Positions 10,630 to 20,767 of a DNA stretch of 64,000 nucleotides are shown here, piece after piece; position 1 is the first letter of the stretch; the number at the start of each line of letters is the position of its first letter. Source of the DNA: Bimastos eiseni (lineage: Eukaryota; Annelida; Clitellata; Crassiclitellata; Lumbricidae); contig OY365818.1 of assembly GCA_959347315.1 (NCBI GenBank), positions 5,708,309-5,772,308 of the forward strand, given 5' to 3'. The notes under the pieces were generated by a model that made no database searches, had not been told where the DNA came from, and saw only the letters and a program-made list of their open reading frames with translations. The translations under genes were made by a program, and so were the position numbers.

Positions 10630-13600
10630 CTGGAAAAGAAAATCCACACGGCTGATGGAAGTCTGTCTTGTAAAGTAAACATTATTACTTTTACCATACT
10701 AGAGTTCAAGGGTGAGAATGAAAAATAAGGGTATTGTAATATCATCTTGACCAACTAACACAACCAATTGTAATTGCATATCCCTATACACACCCATGTG
10801 AATTAGACAAGGAAATAGGACAACTTGTTGAGAAAGGACTTACCTACTAACATTTCAATAAGGAAGATCAAGTGTAATACTTTAGAATGATCGCCATTCT
10901 TTTAAACGAGGTTGGTGGGAAACCGTATATAAAAAAATCAAACCTGTCTCTACCCAATGCATTAATTACACAAACTAGCCTTAATACATCATGCAGCATA
11001 ATACAGTCTGTTGCAAGGTGAGTCAGAAATACAGACATGATTTAGACGCAAAACTGACATCGTGGTATTGGAAGTAAATTCAATGTCTGATTGATCCTGG
11101 CCAAGGTTGCAATTGTATGTGAATCTGAGCTGATGGACAACAGTCAAACACGATATTTCATATGGTTGAAATAAGGATATACTTACTTACTTATAAGCAA
11201 TGGCATGTGTAAACTGGAATACTGAACTGTAATCATAATATTCGAACAATACATTTATCTGTCTGTGACCTCTACAGCAACCAAATGACGACAAACGCCT
11301 CAATATAAGGAATTAGGAATAAGACTTTTTGGACATTAGAAGTCGGATTTCAGGATGACTTCAACTCGGCAGCTTTTCAAGAGCATGACATACTTTCTAA
11401 CAGGAAACGATTTAGTAACTGAGTTATCTCCCAGAAACGTAAAAGTGCAACCTGAAAACTGATCCGTAAACATACTCCACAGCTGGCTGTTTATTTAGAC
11501 AAAAACGCAGTTTGTTTACAACTTACCAAGAGGCGAAGTGCTGATTGTCTGGAGAGAAGGCGACGTTCAACACCCACGATCCATGCCCTGACAGCGTACC
11601 TACGAGGTTAGCATGTTGCCTAGCAACGAAACCAGAAAGACTGTTAGTTCTTTTCTCAACAGCTGATCATAGTGAGAGTGGTTCCATACAATTCATACCA
11701 AACAGCTGGTTCCATGCAGAGAAATCTTAACCCAAAAAACACACCCACACTAACATTTGAGCCTCTAAAAAGTTTCGTCTGTGTCAAATTTATTAATTTT
11801 TAATATGAATAAACGAATATTGATTGTGTACCGTACCATCAACTGTGCATTAATTGAATATATTCTGACAGAATTCCTTTAGGCACCATCATCAGGCCAG
11901 ATATTTCACAAAGGGTCAACCACAGTTCCACACAGTTCCCTCAAACTGGTTCCATACATGAAATTGAAACTCAACATCATTTAGCCTACTATAAAAGAGC
12001 ACTCCTGGTAAGGTTTCCTCCATAAAAGGAGCTATTAATTTTTCAATTACATCAATCCTCTGTATTCTTGCAATTTATCTACTTCAATAAATTCAATATA
12101 TGAATGGTATGATATAACTGATTAATTATTCTGAAATTTGATATCGCCCTCCTTCCAAAATTATTTTGCTCAGAACTGCACACGCCTCGACAGCGCAATT
12201 GCAGTTTTACTGCAGAGCAATTGTGCGCAAAGGACTTGCTCAAGGTCCCTACCCAGTGACGTCTCGGACGAAGGTCGATTAATGTCCAACGAATACATCT
12301 TACGCTTACACATCATAAATCTTGATGTGGCCATCGTCCGAGGCGGTGATTAAGATATTCGAGTCTGGTGAGAAGCAGAGACCACGGATTGGCATAGCAT
12401 GTCCTGCAAGGAAAACAAATTCAGATATTAAATACGTCAAATATAGATGTTAAATAAACAACATTTAGATAATTAAACGTGAGCTAAGTTCCATATATGT
12501 CTTTGTTTCAAATTCATTCATTCATTACGAGAATTTGTGTATAGCGTCTCTTCAAGGTGACCACTCAGAGGCACTCAAATGCACCAGTCATTAACAAGAC
12601 CATCCATGGAAGACATGGACAACAATTTAAAGCAATAAATTCCTTCATCCAGGATATGCTGGTTTGCAGTGTTTTTTCGTCCAGGCTATACTCTGCACCT
12701 CTGAGTAGTTCTCTTGAAGAGGTGATATATAAATTCTCACACTGAAAAAATACTGGTTTGCAGTACTTAGTTCCCTCATCCAGGAAATATCGATTTGCAG
12801 TCTTGTGACCATATTACCAAACTAGTTCATATTTATTAACTGGTAAAGTAGTTGTACTGCCAAATCAAGTACCTTCAACTTGCATAAATCATTGCCGGTT
12901 GAGGAAAGCAACCAAGCAATCCATGGTTCCATGCTACTTAACGCAACCAGGCGCTACTCAACATCCTTAACAAGAAGGCATCAATCAAGCTGATATGAAG
13001 ACACTGACCTGACGCTGACTCCTAACAAGTGAGGCATGACTTAATTTTAAGATCTGACCTGACCTAATTTTAAGATCTGACCTGACCTAATCTTAAGATC
13101 TGACCTGATTTTAAGATCTGACCTGACCTAGTTTTAAGATCTGACCTAACCTAGTTTTAAGATCTGACCTGACCTTCAAGGGTATGAAGAAGTTTCTCCG
13201 TAGTAACATCGAATATATTGATGATTCCGTCGATGGCACCACAGGCAATGTACTTGCCATCAGGACTCTATACAACACAAAAGATAAGTCAGTACATTTC
13301 GAACTAATAGTTACTAAGGCTCTCACATCCATATTACTTTAAGCTTACCCATCCTTTACGCTCTAATACGTCTTATTAACCTGAAGCTGGCTTATTGAAA
13401 TGATCATGCCTAATTGAAATGATCATGGCTTATTGAAATGATCATGCCTAATTGAAATGATCATGGCCTATTGAAATGATCATGGTTTATAATTTGATCA
13501 CGACTTAATAAACTGATAACATCTATTAACCTCATTATGACAAATTGAGTTAATTACATACAGCTTACTGACTTGATTATGGCATATTGACCTAATCACA

Positions 13601-16600
13601 AACAAATATTAACCTGATAATGACTTATTTATATGACTATGGTTTATTGATCTGATTACGCCTAATAACCTGATCAAAGCTCATTATTATTCATTGATCC
13701 AACTATGACTCATTTACCTTATAATGACTTCACTGACCTAATAAATTCTACTTCGTTACTTATAAATTTTTCTAATTCTAATTAAACTATTAGTGTCCAT
13801 CTCTGTTCTGTACACTAGATACATTTTTAAAATAATTAATTCAGATAAACAAAATAAACGACGAAATAAACGAAAGCTGTAGCTGTAACTTAAGCTCACA
13901 TAAGTAATACTGAGGGTGAATTTTCCTCTCGTGTCCAGCTGCGTCTCCCTTTTGCCCGATTCGACGTTGTACAGATTAAGTTTCCCAGTGTGACTTCCAG
14001 ATGCTATGACCTTGGAATCAGGTGAGAAGCAAACGGTCCATGCATCAACTACAAACAACACAACATCCACGCCATCTGTCAGCTGTCGACGGGCATCCGC
14101 TGGTTGGTTCCACGCTTTTGCGTGGGCCCACCACTGGCGACTCTTTCAGCTTACTGTGCATAGTTTTGCTAACTGATGTAAATTATTCGTATGAAAAAAA
14201 AGACAGTTAACATGATATTGGTAAGTGCAGAGAGCGCCCCTGTGCAGGTATCTTGATTGGGAGCTATATAAATGTTCGATTTACAACAGTCAATCAATCA
14301 ATTCATCAATCATTCTTGAAATTTCAATTAAGTTAGATATCAGAAACACTAAATATTTATTATTCCAAAACTATATAACCTAAAGTCAGATTCCAATACT
14401 AATTAAGCATTGAGCAATTAACTTAATAGGCTAATAAACCGATCAACAGCCAACAAAAAACCTACGTCAAAAGTTAGAAGTTTCATCACGCTTATAATTA
14501 ATTATGTACAAATTATATTGTCATTCATTCATTGAACTAGCATTACCTGCAAAATGCAGAAGCACAACAGAAGGGTTACAGCAACGCTAATTGGATGAGC
14601 CAGTGAAAAACATTTTTGATCATAATTGAAGCTAGACAGATGTTGGTCGACTCACAAAAAAACATAAATATTTCATTACACTACCAAAAACACATAATCA
14701 CATCAGCAGACACAGACATCAAGCAAGCCCCCACTTGGATCTCCAAGCCCTAAATGCATTTCCAAGGCCCAAATGGATCTCCGAGCCCCAAATAGATCTC
14801 CAAGCTCCGCTGGGATCTTGCAGCCCCGTATGGATCTCCGAGCCCCATATGGATCTTGACTGCCTACCTGGACCTGCATCAATGAGCTTGATTGATTTTC
14901 CTGCCTCCACATCCCAGAGCCGAATGTGGCTGTTAAGACTGCTGGAGGCTGCAACAGTTCCCTGTCGATTCACATCCACCGACACAATTCCCAACTGGTG
15001 CCCTTCTAGCGTGTGGCGTAAACTCAGTTTGTCGTTGTCCCTGAAACAACAAATACGCACAAGTGTATCCCACCATAGCCATGCTTTATCTGTTCCCAAC
15101 TAGACTGCTGCAACTCGCTTCTTATGGGCCTCTTGAAACAGCATCTTTCTCCTCTCAAAATTTTTCAGCTAGGTTCACAGCCCGACACCCTCACTGTGCT
15201 CACATCTCCACATAAATGCTTGATGTCTTGCACTGGCTTCCTATCACTGCACGTATCCACTACAAGATCCTCTTCAGAAACTTTGTGAGAGGTACTATAT
15301 GAATCTAAAGGAGCGATATAAGCTGCAATAGGAATTCGTCAGCCTTACATTAAAGAGAACGCACTTCTTAGTGAATCTGAATAGACCTATTAGACAAAAT
15401 TATATTTCTCCACAAAACACTTTGGAACTGCCTATGAAGCAGGATCCTGGTGTAGAAGGATTGAACTGTACTACATCTGCATCCAAAGCTATGAGCCATG
15501 AAATGTACTGCCTCTCAGCATATCAGCATACCCTGCTCCCAACTCCAACTGGTTTTCATTTAATGACCACAGAGGTAAGGGGGCATGAAGGAAGCCGCAC
15601 AGAAAGTGACAGGCGGAGGTCAAATGTAGGTGCCGTGTTTACTGCACCTTATAAATCATCGTCACTATTAAATACCAAATTACAGACATGCAAACTAATG
15701 TAAGTATGTACCGTCACCTACAAGGAGCAGATTACGACATGACTAACGAGAACCTGAAAACGTCTTAATCCTCACCATCTCCACACTTTCACAGAGTCAT
15801 CAATGGAACCTGTGATGATGTTTTCTGAGGACTCTGGACCAGTCTTTGCCCCCCATACACAGCTCCAGATGCTATCCTCATGAGCTAAAAACATGCCAAA
15901 TAATTCATCAATAACCAAATAACAGTAATTAGTAGCTTCTGTTGCGTTGAGGTCTATTGAACCAGGCACCAAAACCAAGCCATAGTCTAGTGAATATTCA
16001 GAAGATCAGATTGTAATTAGCTAAAGTAACTTGAAAAACAACACAGGAATCTGAGATAAGAATGATTTATAGACACTGTTATGGAGTGTGGGGCTGTACG
16101 GATCAGAGACATGGACCATGAGAAAAGAAGATTTAAGATGACTCAAGGCTTTTGAAATGTAGATATGGAGGAAAATGGAGAAACTTAGCTGGACAGAACA
16201 CAAAACAAATGAAGAAATAATGGAAAAGACTGGAGTGGAAATTACACTTGTTACGCAAGAAGACGAGACAAAGAAAATGGATTGGACTCATGCTGAGAAG
16301 AGACTCAATACTAAGAACATACATAGATCTAAGGGCAAATGAATGGGAGACAGACAAGAGGAAGACCAAGACAGATGATGCTTGACTGGATGATGACAGC
16401 TGGATATGGAAAGCTTAAAGCAGAGGCCCAACAGCTAGAGGAGTGGCGACTTCGAACGTTTGAACTTGCAGAAGAGTCAGAGAACTAGAAGAACTTCAAA
16501 TTGGATGCTTGTAAGAGTGCGGATGTATCATATTGCTCTCTTAATTATTATAATTAAGCTCCTAGCAATACCACAATCTAATCGTTAAACAACAATGGCG

Positions 16601-16904
16601 ATCCTGAACAACTGAGAGTGAAGCACTTACTTAAGGTCCATGAACAAATTTATGAATATCATTTCCAAACACATAACATTATTCAAAATAGCATTGCAAG
16701 ATTTGAAAATATCTCTAATGCTTACAACACTTTAAAAGCACACTAGGAATTTATTACAAATGCACAGCAGTAATTTGTTAAAAGTACTGGATGAATGCCA
16801 TATTGAGAAATTATGTAATTAACAGCAGCTATAGCAGCATATATTACTTTATAAGCTGCATTTTATTAGGACATACCTTGTTCCTGCTTTGCTATCAAAG
16901 AGTA
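10551..16904 (-). CDS. SKI8 (WDR61): SKI8/WDR61-type WD40-repeat protein gene (8 of about 10 coding exons)
   Basis: SKI8/WDR61 is a single seven-bladed WD40 propeller. In the family it scaffolds the cytosolic SKI complex, which feeds RNA to the exosome, and it also belongs to the nuclear Paf1 complex. Eight exons read on the minus strand total 819 bases, exactly 273 codons, with consistent phases at all seven junctions. Diagnostic text in order: '[12 protein letters not shown]', '[13 protein letters not shown]', '[13 protein letters not shown]', '[13 protein letters not shown]', '[12 protein letters not shown]', '[19 protein letters not shown]', '[12 protein letters not shown]', '[15 protein letters not shown]', '[13 protein letters not shown]', '[14 protein letters not shown]', '[10 protein letters not shown]', 'HTFVDHTDQ'. 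The human protein is about 305 residues, so about four N-terminal and 29 C-terminal codons are missing. No ATG exon and no terminal exon were found. Introns hold SINEs, LINE pieces and minisatellites. Confidence 0.93.
10630..11526 (-). other. SKI8 intron, no other feature
   Basis: AT-rich intron of about 0.9 kb between exons at 11527-11619 and 10551-10629. No repeat family or coding segment recognised. Confidence 0.6.
11527..11619 (-). CDS. SKI8 (WDR61): SKI8 exon ([14 protein letters not shown])
   Basis: 93 bases between acceptor 'gttgctag' and donor 'tg|gtaagt'. It encodes '[20 protein letters not shown]' and then '[10 protein letters not shown]', with split codons at both ends (1 base in, 2 bases out). 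The GH...W core is a WD40 blade start. Confidence 0.92.
11620..12129 (-). other. SKI8 intron, unassigned part
   Basis: AT-rich intron sequence with no recognised repeat before the SINE at 12130. Confidence 0.55.
12130..12285 (-). mobile_element. tRNA-derived SINE (family 2), partial
   Basis: Matches 43285-43495 over most of its length: 'tctgaaatttgatatcgccc', 'caattgcagttttactgcag', 'gcgcaaaggacttgctcaag' and 'gacgaaggtcga'. It breaks off where the tRNA-like head (B box) begins in the longer copy. It lies only about 25 bases past the donor of the neighbouring SKI8 exon. Confidence 0.7.
12310..12403 (-). CDS. SKI8 (WDR61): SKI8 exon ([15 protein letters not shown]...[13 protein letters not shown])
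   Basis: 94 bases between acceptor 'ttccttgcag' and donor 'gt|gtaagc'. The two first bases complete a Gly codon. It encodes one nearly complete WD40 blade, ending in '[10 protein letters not shown]', the structural 'D..I.IYD' strand. Confidence 0.95.
12529..12742. repeat. Inverted pair of SINE tails (foldback)
   Basis: The left end 'gagaatttgtgtatagcgtc' with 'actcagaggcactc' and the right end 'acctctgagtagttctcttg' with 'atatataaattctcac' are imperfect inverted copies, about 50 bases each. The spacer is about 110 bases. Two opposed tails of the window-wide SINE family explain it. Confidence 0.6.
13041..13173. repeat. 23-bp minisatellite abutting an SKI8 splice donor
   Basis: About six units of 'gatctgacctgacctaattt' plus 'taa' (one unit shortened to 18 bases). 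The array ends at the first intron base (13173) of the exon at 13174-13267. On the minus strand each unit recreates a donor-like 'ag|gtcaggtcag'. Confidence 0.9.
13174..13267 (-). CDS. SKI8 (WDR61): SKI8 exon ([21 protein letters not shown])
   Basis: 94 bases after acceptor 'gttgtatag'. It encodes '[20 protein letters not shown]' and then '[11 protein letters not shown]', ending 'gaag|gtcaggtcag' in phase 1. It gives the blade-completing 'DG.INIFD' strand. The donor lacks the usual purine-A-A-G after GT, and several similar sequences follow in the minisatellite. Confidence 0.93.
13391..13490. repeat. 20-bp minisatellite in SKI8 intron
   Basis: Five near-identical units of 'attgaaatgatcatgcctta' with TGATCA at the core. 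Degenerate relatives ('tattgacctaatcac', 'taacctgataatgactt') continue to about 13740. Confidence 0.85.
13900..14048 (-). CDS. SKI8 (WDR61): SKI8 exon ([12 protein letters not shown]...[13 protein letters not shown])
   Basis: 149 bases between acceptor 'gttgtttgtag' and donor 'tat|gtgagc'. It encodes a full blade with '[20 protein letters not shown]' and '[11 protein letters not shown]', then the family signature 'LDTRGKF'. Two bases complete a Val codon. Confidence 0.95.
14070..14315 (+). mobile_element. SINE (about 220 bp) with GCGC tail
   Basis: 'ccatctgtcagctgt', 'ttactgtgcatagttttgct' and 'gcagagagcgcccctg...gagctatataaatgttcg' match 57090-57290 in the same order and strand. It ends in a simple 'caatcaatcaattc' run. 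Three further partial copies exist in the window. Confidence 0.7.
14737..14864. repeat. 19-bp minisatellite next to an SKI8 splice donor
   Basis: Six units plus a partial one of 'ggatctccgagccccaaat'. The array ends three bases from the first intron base of the exon at 14868-15040. Confidence 0.88.
14868..15040 (-). CDS. SKI8 (WDR61): SKI8 exon ([13 protein letters not shown]...HIRLWDV)
   Basis: 173 bases between acceptor 'gttgtttcag' and donor 'ccag|gtaggc'. It encodes '(W)[19 protein letters not shown]' onward to '[20 protein letters not shown]' and 'LIDAGP'. It contains the GH...WD pair of a blade. Confidence 0.95.
15055..15330 (+). mobile_element. LINE reverse transcriptase fragment in SKI8 intron
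   Basis: Plus-strand text 'HHSHALS', '[18 protein letters not shown]' (near 15218-15271) is the conserved block of CR1/L2-like LINEs, found between the active-site domain and the C-terminus. Frameshifts separate the pieces. A short 'aaaggagcgatataagctgc' tail follows. Confidence 0.75.
15331..15775. other. SKI8 intron, unassigned
   Basis: No repeat or coding segment recognised between the LINE piece and the exon at 15776. Confidence 0.5.
15776..15884 (-). CDS. SKI8 (WDR61): SKI8 exon ([12 protein letters not shown]...[12 protein letters not shown])
   Basis: 109 bases between acceptor 'gcatgttttag' and donor 'tg|gtgagg'. It encodes '(A)[20 protein letters not shown]' and '[16 protein letters not shown]', the first blade of the propeller. 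Split codons complete Ala at the start and Trp at the end. Confidence 0.95.
16060..16495 (+). mobile_element. LINE (RTE/craniofacial-like) C-terminal fragment in SKI8 intron
   Basis: Plus-strand text '[16 protein letters not shown]', '[20 protein letters not shown]' and '[11 protein letters not shown]', with a later 'QEEDQDR', is the conserved C-terminal region of RTE-type reverse transcriptases (GSETW, FEMW.WR, SW..H..N). Stops and frameshifts are present. It is the same superfamily as 28015-28760. Confidence 0.85.
16877..16904 (-). CDS. SKI8 (WDR61): SKI8 28-base microexon (YSLIAKQEQ)
   Basis: 28 bases between acceptor 'tcttttttcag' and donor 'caag|gtatgt'. It encodes 'YSLIAKQEQ' and the first base of the next Ala codon, aligning with the N-terminal YGILFKQEQAH region of the human family member. 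The exon starts in phase 0, so an upstream exon of only about four codons with the ATG is expected. No unambiguous one was found. Confidence 0.85.
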
Positions 16905-18123
16905 CTGAAAAAAGAACAAATGAAAAAATCTGAAAATGGAAATTTATAAAAGACAACTGCATTGACTGAAAATTGTCATATCTTGAAACATATAATAAAC
17001 ATCTCAGCCATTTATGACATCACAGCCATTTACTTGGCTGACAATATTGTGCTTGTCTTGTAGGATAGAAGAATTAAGGGGGAAAACGACAATAAGGCTA
17101 CATGTTAAGACCTTGCTTAAAAATATATATATACCCAATAGTGAATAACGAATTAATGAAAAATAAGAGCTCAAATAATTACTGCATTCTACTTTTTCGA
17201 AACCAGAGATTTTGGGGATTGGTGGAGGGATAAATCTTCTGCAGCCGAAAATATAGACAAAAATTTTACTACTACAGCCGAAAACCCAGAGATCCGCGAG
17301 TGAAGACATCTTCGGCGCATGCGCACTGCTAAAACACCTAAATTCTTTGAACATGCGTCGTAAGAGTCAGTTATGATCAGGTTAGAATGGCCGAATATTC
17401 GGCCGCAAAAGCACCACGCTAGATGGAAAAAATGCCCAAGCCTTGGTCCAGCATCTCTTACTAATGAGCAGCGAGCAACATTGGCGTTTCAACCTAACAT
17501 TATCCTTTACAATGAAGGGCCTCTTGTAAGGGCCAAAATTAGCTACACGATTACTTGTTTACTTAATTACCTACCGCGAAAAACATCACCTACATAACGT
17601 TGCCATGTGAGCGATATTTTAGGACTGAAGCGAATATAACTCTTTAGCACGCATGACAATAAAATCCTTTGTTTAAAATAAAGCACCATCCATAAATTTA
17701 CCATATCGGGATTCTGCGAAGGTGTAAAACAATTACTTTAAACTCAAATATTCCAAATACGAAAGTGAGAGATTCTAGAATGGGTACAAAGAAATATAAT
17801 AACGTGTCCCCGTAAGAACTTGGTAGCAATAAGTAAGTAAACAAGCATTCGTAAATAATTATAATCGTAGTTGTAATCTCAAAACTTCTAAAGCGCCACT
17901 CGAATGAAAGCTCAGAGCACCAGCTTATTCACGTATTTCTGTACGCCCAATGAGTTTTAGTTCAGAAAGTTCAGCTTATTTACCAAAGCCTTACCAAGAC
18001 AGAGCATGGATGACGAAGCGCCACATGTATTAACTGAATTCTGTACACGTTGTTCTGTTAACTAAAAGATTTTAGATCGATGGCGAAAAGCAGTTAGCAA
18101 TAGCATCAAAGTAGATACACACA
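16905..18123. other. Upstream region of SKI8; no certain first exon
   Basis: Expected to contain the short first coding exon and promoter on the minus strand. Candidate mini-exons exist (for example ATG near 17590 followed by 'gcg|gtaggt'), but none is convincing. A tail-repeat fragment related to 37095-37135 lies at about 17875-17945 ('cttctaaagcgccactcgaa'). Confidence 0.4.
17315..17324. promoter_or_regulatory. Possible NRF-1 type site (GCGCATGCGC)
   Basis: A perfect 10-base palindrome 'gcgcatgcgc' about 410 bases upstream of the first detected SKI8 exon. NRF-1 sites of this form are common in promoters of housekeeping genes. The link to SKI8 is inferred from position only. Confidence 0.4.
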
Positions 18124-18488
18124 GACGATGTCATACATACAAACATACATTCATCTATACATACATACATACATACATACATACATACATACATACATAC
18201 ATACATTCATGCATACATACATGCATACATACATGCATACATACTTACATACATACATACATCCATATATATATATATGCATGCATGCATGCATGTATGT
18301 ATGTATGTATGTATGTATGTATGTATGTATGTATGTATGTATGTATGTATGTATGTATGTATGTATGTATGTATGTATGTATGTATGTATGTATGTATGT
18401 ATGTATGTATGTATGTATGTATGTATGTATGTATGTATGTATGTATGTATGCATGCATGCATACATACATGCATGCATGCATGCATGC
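18124..18488. repeat. Palindromic (ACAT)n / (ATGT)n array
   Basis: An (ACAT)n run (about 18124-18265), an 'atatatatatgcatgcatgc' hinge, then (ATGT)n to about 18450, ending in (CATG/TGCA)n. The halves are complementary, so one strand can fold on itself. All apparent CMYV/HTYI open frames here are microsatellite translation. Confidence 0.95.
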
Positions 18489-18523
18489 ACGACCCCCCCC
18501 CAGTTTGAAACTGGGGGGGGTCG
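18489..18523. repeat. C9/G8 inverted repeat hairpin
   Basis: 'gaccccccccc' then 'agttt', a 1-base centre, and 'aaact' then 'ggggggggtc': a 15-base stem with a minimal loop, directly next to the palindromic tetranucleotide array. Confidence 0.85.
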
Positions 18524-19515
18524 ATTATTACATTATTCCACTGAAATTATTTAGCTGTCTTGAAATCCTTTCTCGTTGATGAACGGAGTTAAGTACTTCT
18601 CTGCACGCTGGTCTATAGATTAGATGCATTTACAATGTCCAGCTTAGCACAGGAAAGCTCCTGGTCGGTGGGAGGGGTGGGCTCGTCTATCGTGTTCCAT
18701 CGCGGTCATAAATAATATTTCCCTATAATTAAGTGTTTCGACTTTCCTGTATAGGTTTTCAATACGCAACGAATTGGACCCGCGGGTTGCTCCACCGGTG
18801 AACAATTTCCTGAATTTCTTTGCTCATGGAAGCTGGCCTTTGCTTTCTGAGATCGTCGCTTCGACGGAAATTCAAGCCTAATGATAAGAAAATGTTAAAA
18901 GAAAACATAATTAAAGGATAATACAGTGACTCTTTACTTGTCTCCGTTGGTCTTCGCATACACAGCCGATGTCCTGTTGCATATGTGTCGTTCTGCACGT
19001 CAGGCAGTCTCTCCGCCCGCCTGTCATTCCTACTGAAGACGTCTTTATGACATACGACACTGATGTGAGATAATGACCAGTTTAGCCATTCAAAGAGTCA
19101 TACACAGCGAGGCAGAATAACACATAAGAGAAGACCAGCTGCTTCTTTAAAATTAGCGACGCGTGTTAATTTAACGATGCCATTTGCAATGAGCAGCGAT
19201 GCGGTGACTCTCATCATGGTTCGCGGACCAACCAACTCCAGTTATGGTGTGATAACGTGAGTCGAGTGTTCCGCATCAAAGAAGGCGCTGTCGTTCATCA
19301 GGGCTTAGGCATTTGGGGGCTCCAGGCAAGTCGAGCTATATCGATCGACCCAAGAGCTTAACATTAAAGTTGCATTACCCCGCCAAATCGGATGTGGAAA
19401 TAGATAAAATTCATAATTTTGTATTGCATTATTTAAAGCGTTTAATCTTAGCCTCACGCCGCGTTGAATCGGTTCTCTAATTATTTAAAAATCACCATTT
19501 TAATTTGTATTCCAG
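18524..19515. other. Intergenic, no gene recognised
   Basis: No coding motif. A minus frame at 18759-18998 has an acceptor-like 'cttatcattag', but no family match and no donor. Confidence 0.5.

Positions 19516-19556
<41 letters not shown>
19516..19556. repeat. (TA)n microsatellite
   Basis: Pure TA run of about 20 units. Confidence 0.9.
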
Positions 19557-19558
<2 letters not shown>

Positions 19559-19776
19559 CATTTCATCGTCAATCTAATGGTGTATTTCGATGGGTCTGGT
19601 TAGCGAATGCAAATCCGAGCCACTATTTTATGTAGGAATTCAGGATGCTTTCTCTGACAGGCTATACTTCAGATATTTGTCGGATTTGTCACTGTAAGTT
19701 TTAAACCTTCAAAATCTCCATTGTAGTTTGCAAGTTCACTGACCGCGCGCATGACTAATTTATGCGAAAGCCGTTA

Positions 19777-19912
19777 ATTCATACTATCTAGTTTTGTAAC
19801 GTCATTCTTCTGTTCACTTGTTTTACTGACGTCACTATTCTCTTCTCTGGTTTGTGACGTCAGTAAAACAAGTGGACAGAAGAATGACGTTACAAAACTA
19901 GATATTATGAAT
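19777..19912. mobile_element. Foldback element/MITE with near-perfect 60-base arms
   Basis: Arms 19776-19835 and 19854-19913 are inverted copies with 58 of 60 positions matching and an 18-base loop. Each arm contains 'tgacgtcac' and 'aacgtcat'. 'TA' on both outer sides (19775-19776 and 19913-19914) fits a TA target duplication, as for Tc1/mariner-mobilised MITEs. Confidence 0.75.
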
Positions 19913-20250
19913 TATAGAACCATAGAAACTAGCATAGAATGCTTTTAACCAACAGTGCGTTTGCTTTGATAATTATTGTAGGCGATTGGTAGGGCCCCGT
20001 GGTTAATGCGATTATGCGATTTCGCATTTTGTCGCATAAAATAACGGCTATCGCATAAATCCTTAAATGGAAAGTTTTCGCAAATTAATGCATAAAGAGC
20101 CTGATAAAGTTCGGAAATTTCGGTCAGTGTCAACTATAATTGGCTTGTCCAGGTTATTATATTAGCTAATTGTTCTTGTCTCTTGCTTTCGTCGTGACGT
20201 CTTATTTTGTGATGTCAATATTCCCTTATCTGCGTCCGTGACGTCAACGT

Positions 20251-20767
20251 TCTTGTTGCAATGAAGCATTGTAGGCTACCTTGACGGCTAAGTTTTTAAT
20301 TTCTGATAGAAGTGATTCAACCTTAACTCTTATAGTCCGCCACAAGTTTGATTGGGGGTAAAGTGGTTCCTGCGGTGCGAATGCCGCCTGTTATAAGATC
20401 CACTGACGCAAGGCTACACGTGCTGAATAAATTGACATGAAGAATTCATTCGGAATTAATGTCTCTCCAGTTGCCCATAATTACATATTGCATAGCGACC
20501 CTTAGCGAAAAGAGAATGAGTGCTCATCGTGCTCAACGAGTTAACTTGCTCATAGCGATCCCGATATAAATGTGCGGAGGAATTTCATTTAGAAACACTG
20601 TAGACAGCAAATTTCTATTGTAGCACAGTGTGCGAGTACAGTTTGATGGTCTTATAGTGGCAACAGCCAGATAACATGTAGGCCTATCCGTACTACGTAG
20701 GCTACATCTCTTTTAGCATGACTATTAACATGTTATTCTGCTATGTACGTATTTAATGTTAGGCTTA
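20251..20767. other. Intergenic, no gene recognised
   Basis: Unassigned sequence before the tetranucleotide array. Confidence 0.5.

Noticed and set aside
13041..13490. CRISPR-like array
   Set aside because: Units are contiguous tandem repeats without unique spacers in an animal genome. This applies to all arrays in the window.
18124..18579. Six long open frames spelling MYVC / YIHT repeats
   Set aside because: They are translations of a tetranucleotide microsatellite. The same applies at 20725-21209, 30011-31038 and 43430-43615.
18759..18998. First exon of SKI8 (ATG AGC AAA GAA ATT CAG)
   Set aside because: The ATG is followed by CAG, but then 'gaaatt', not a GT donor, so it cannot splice to the microexon at 16904.
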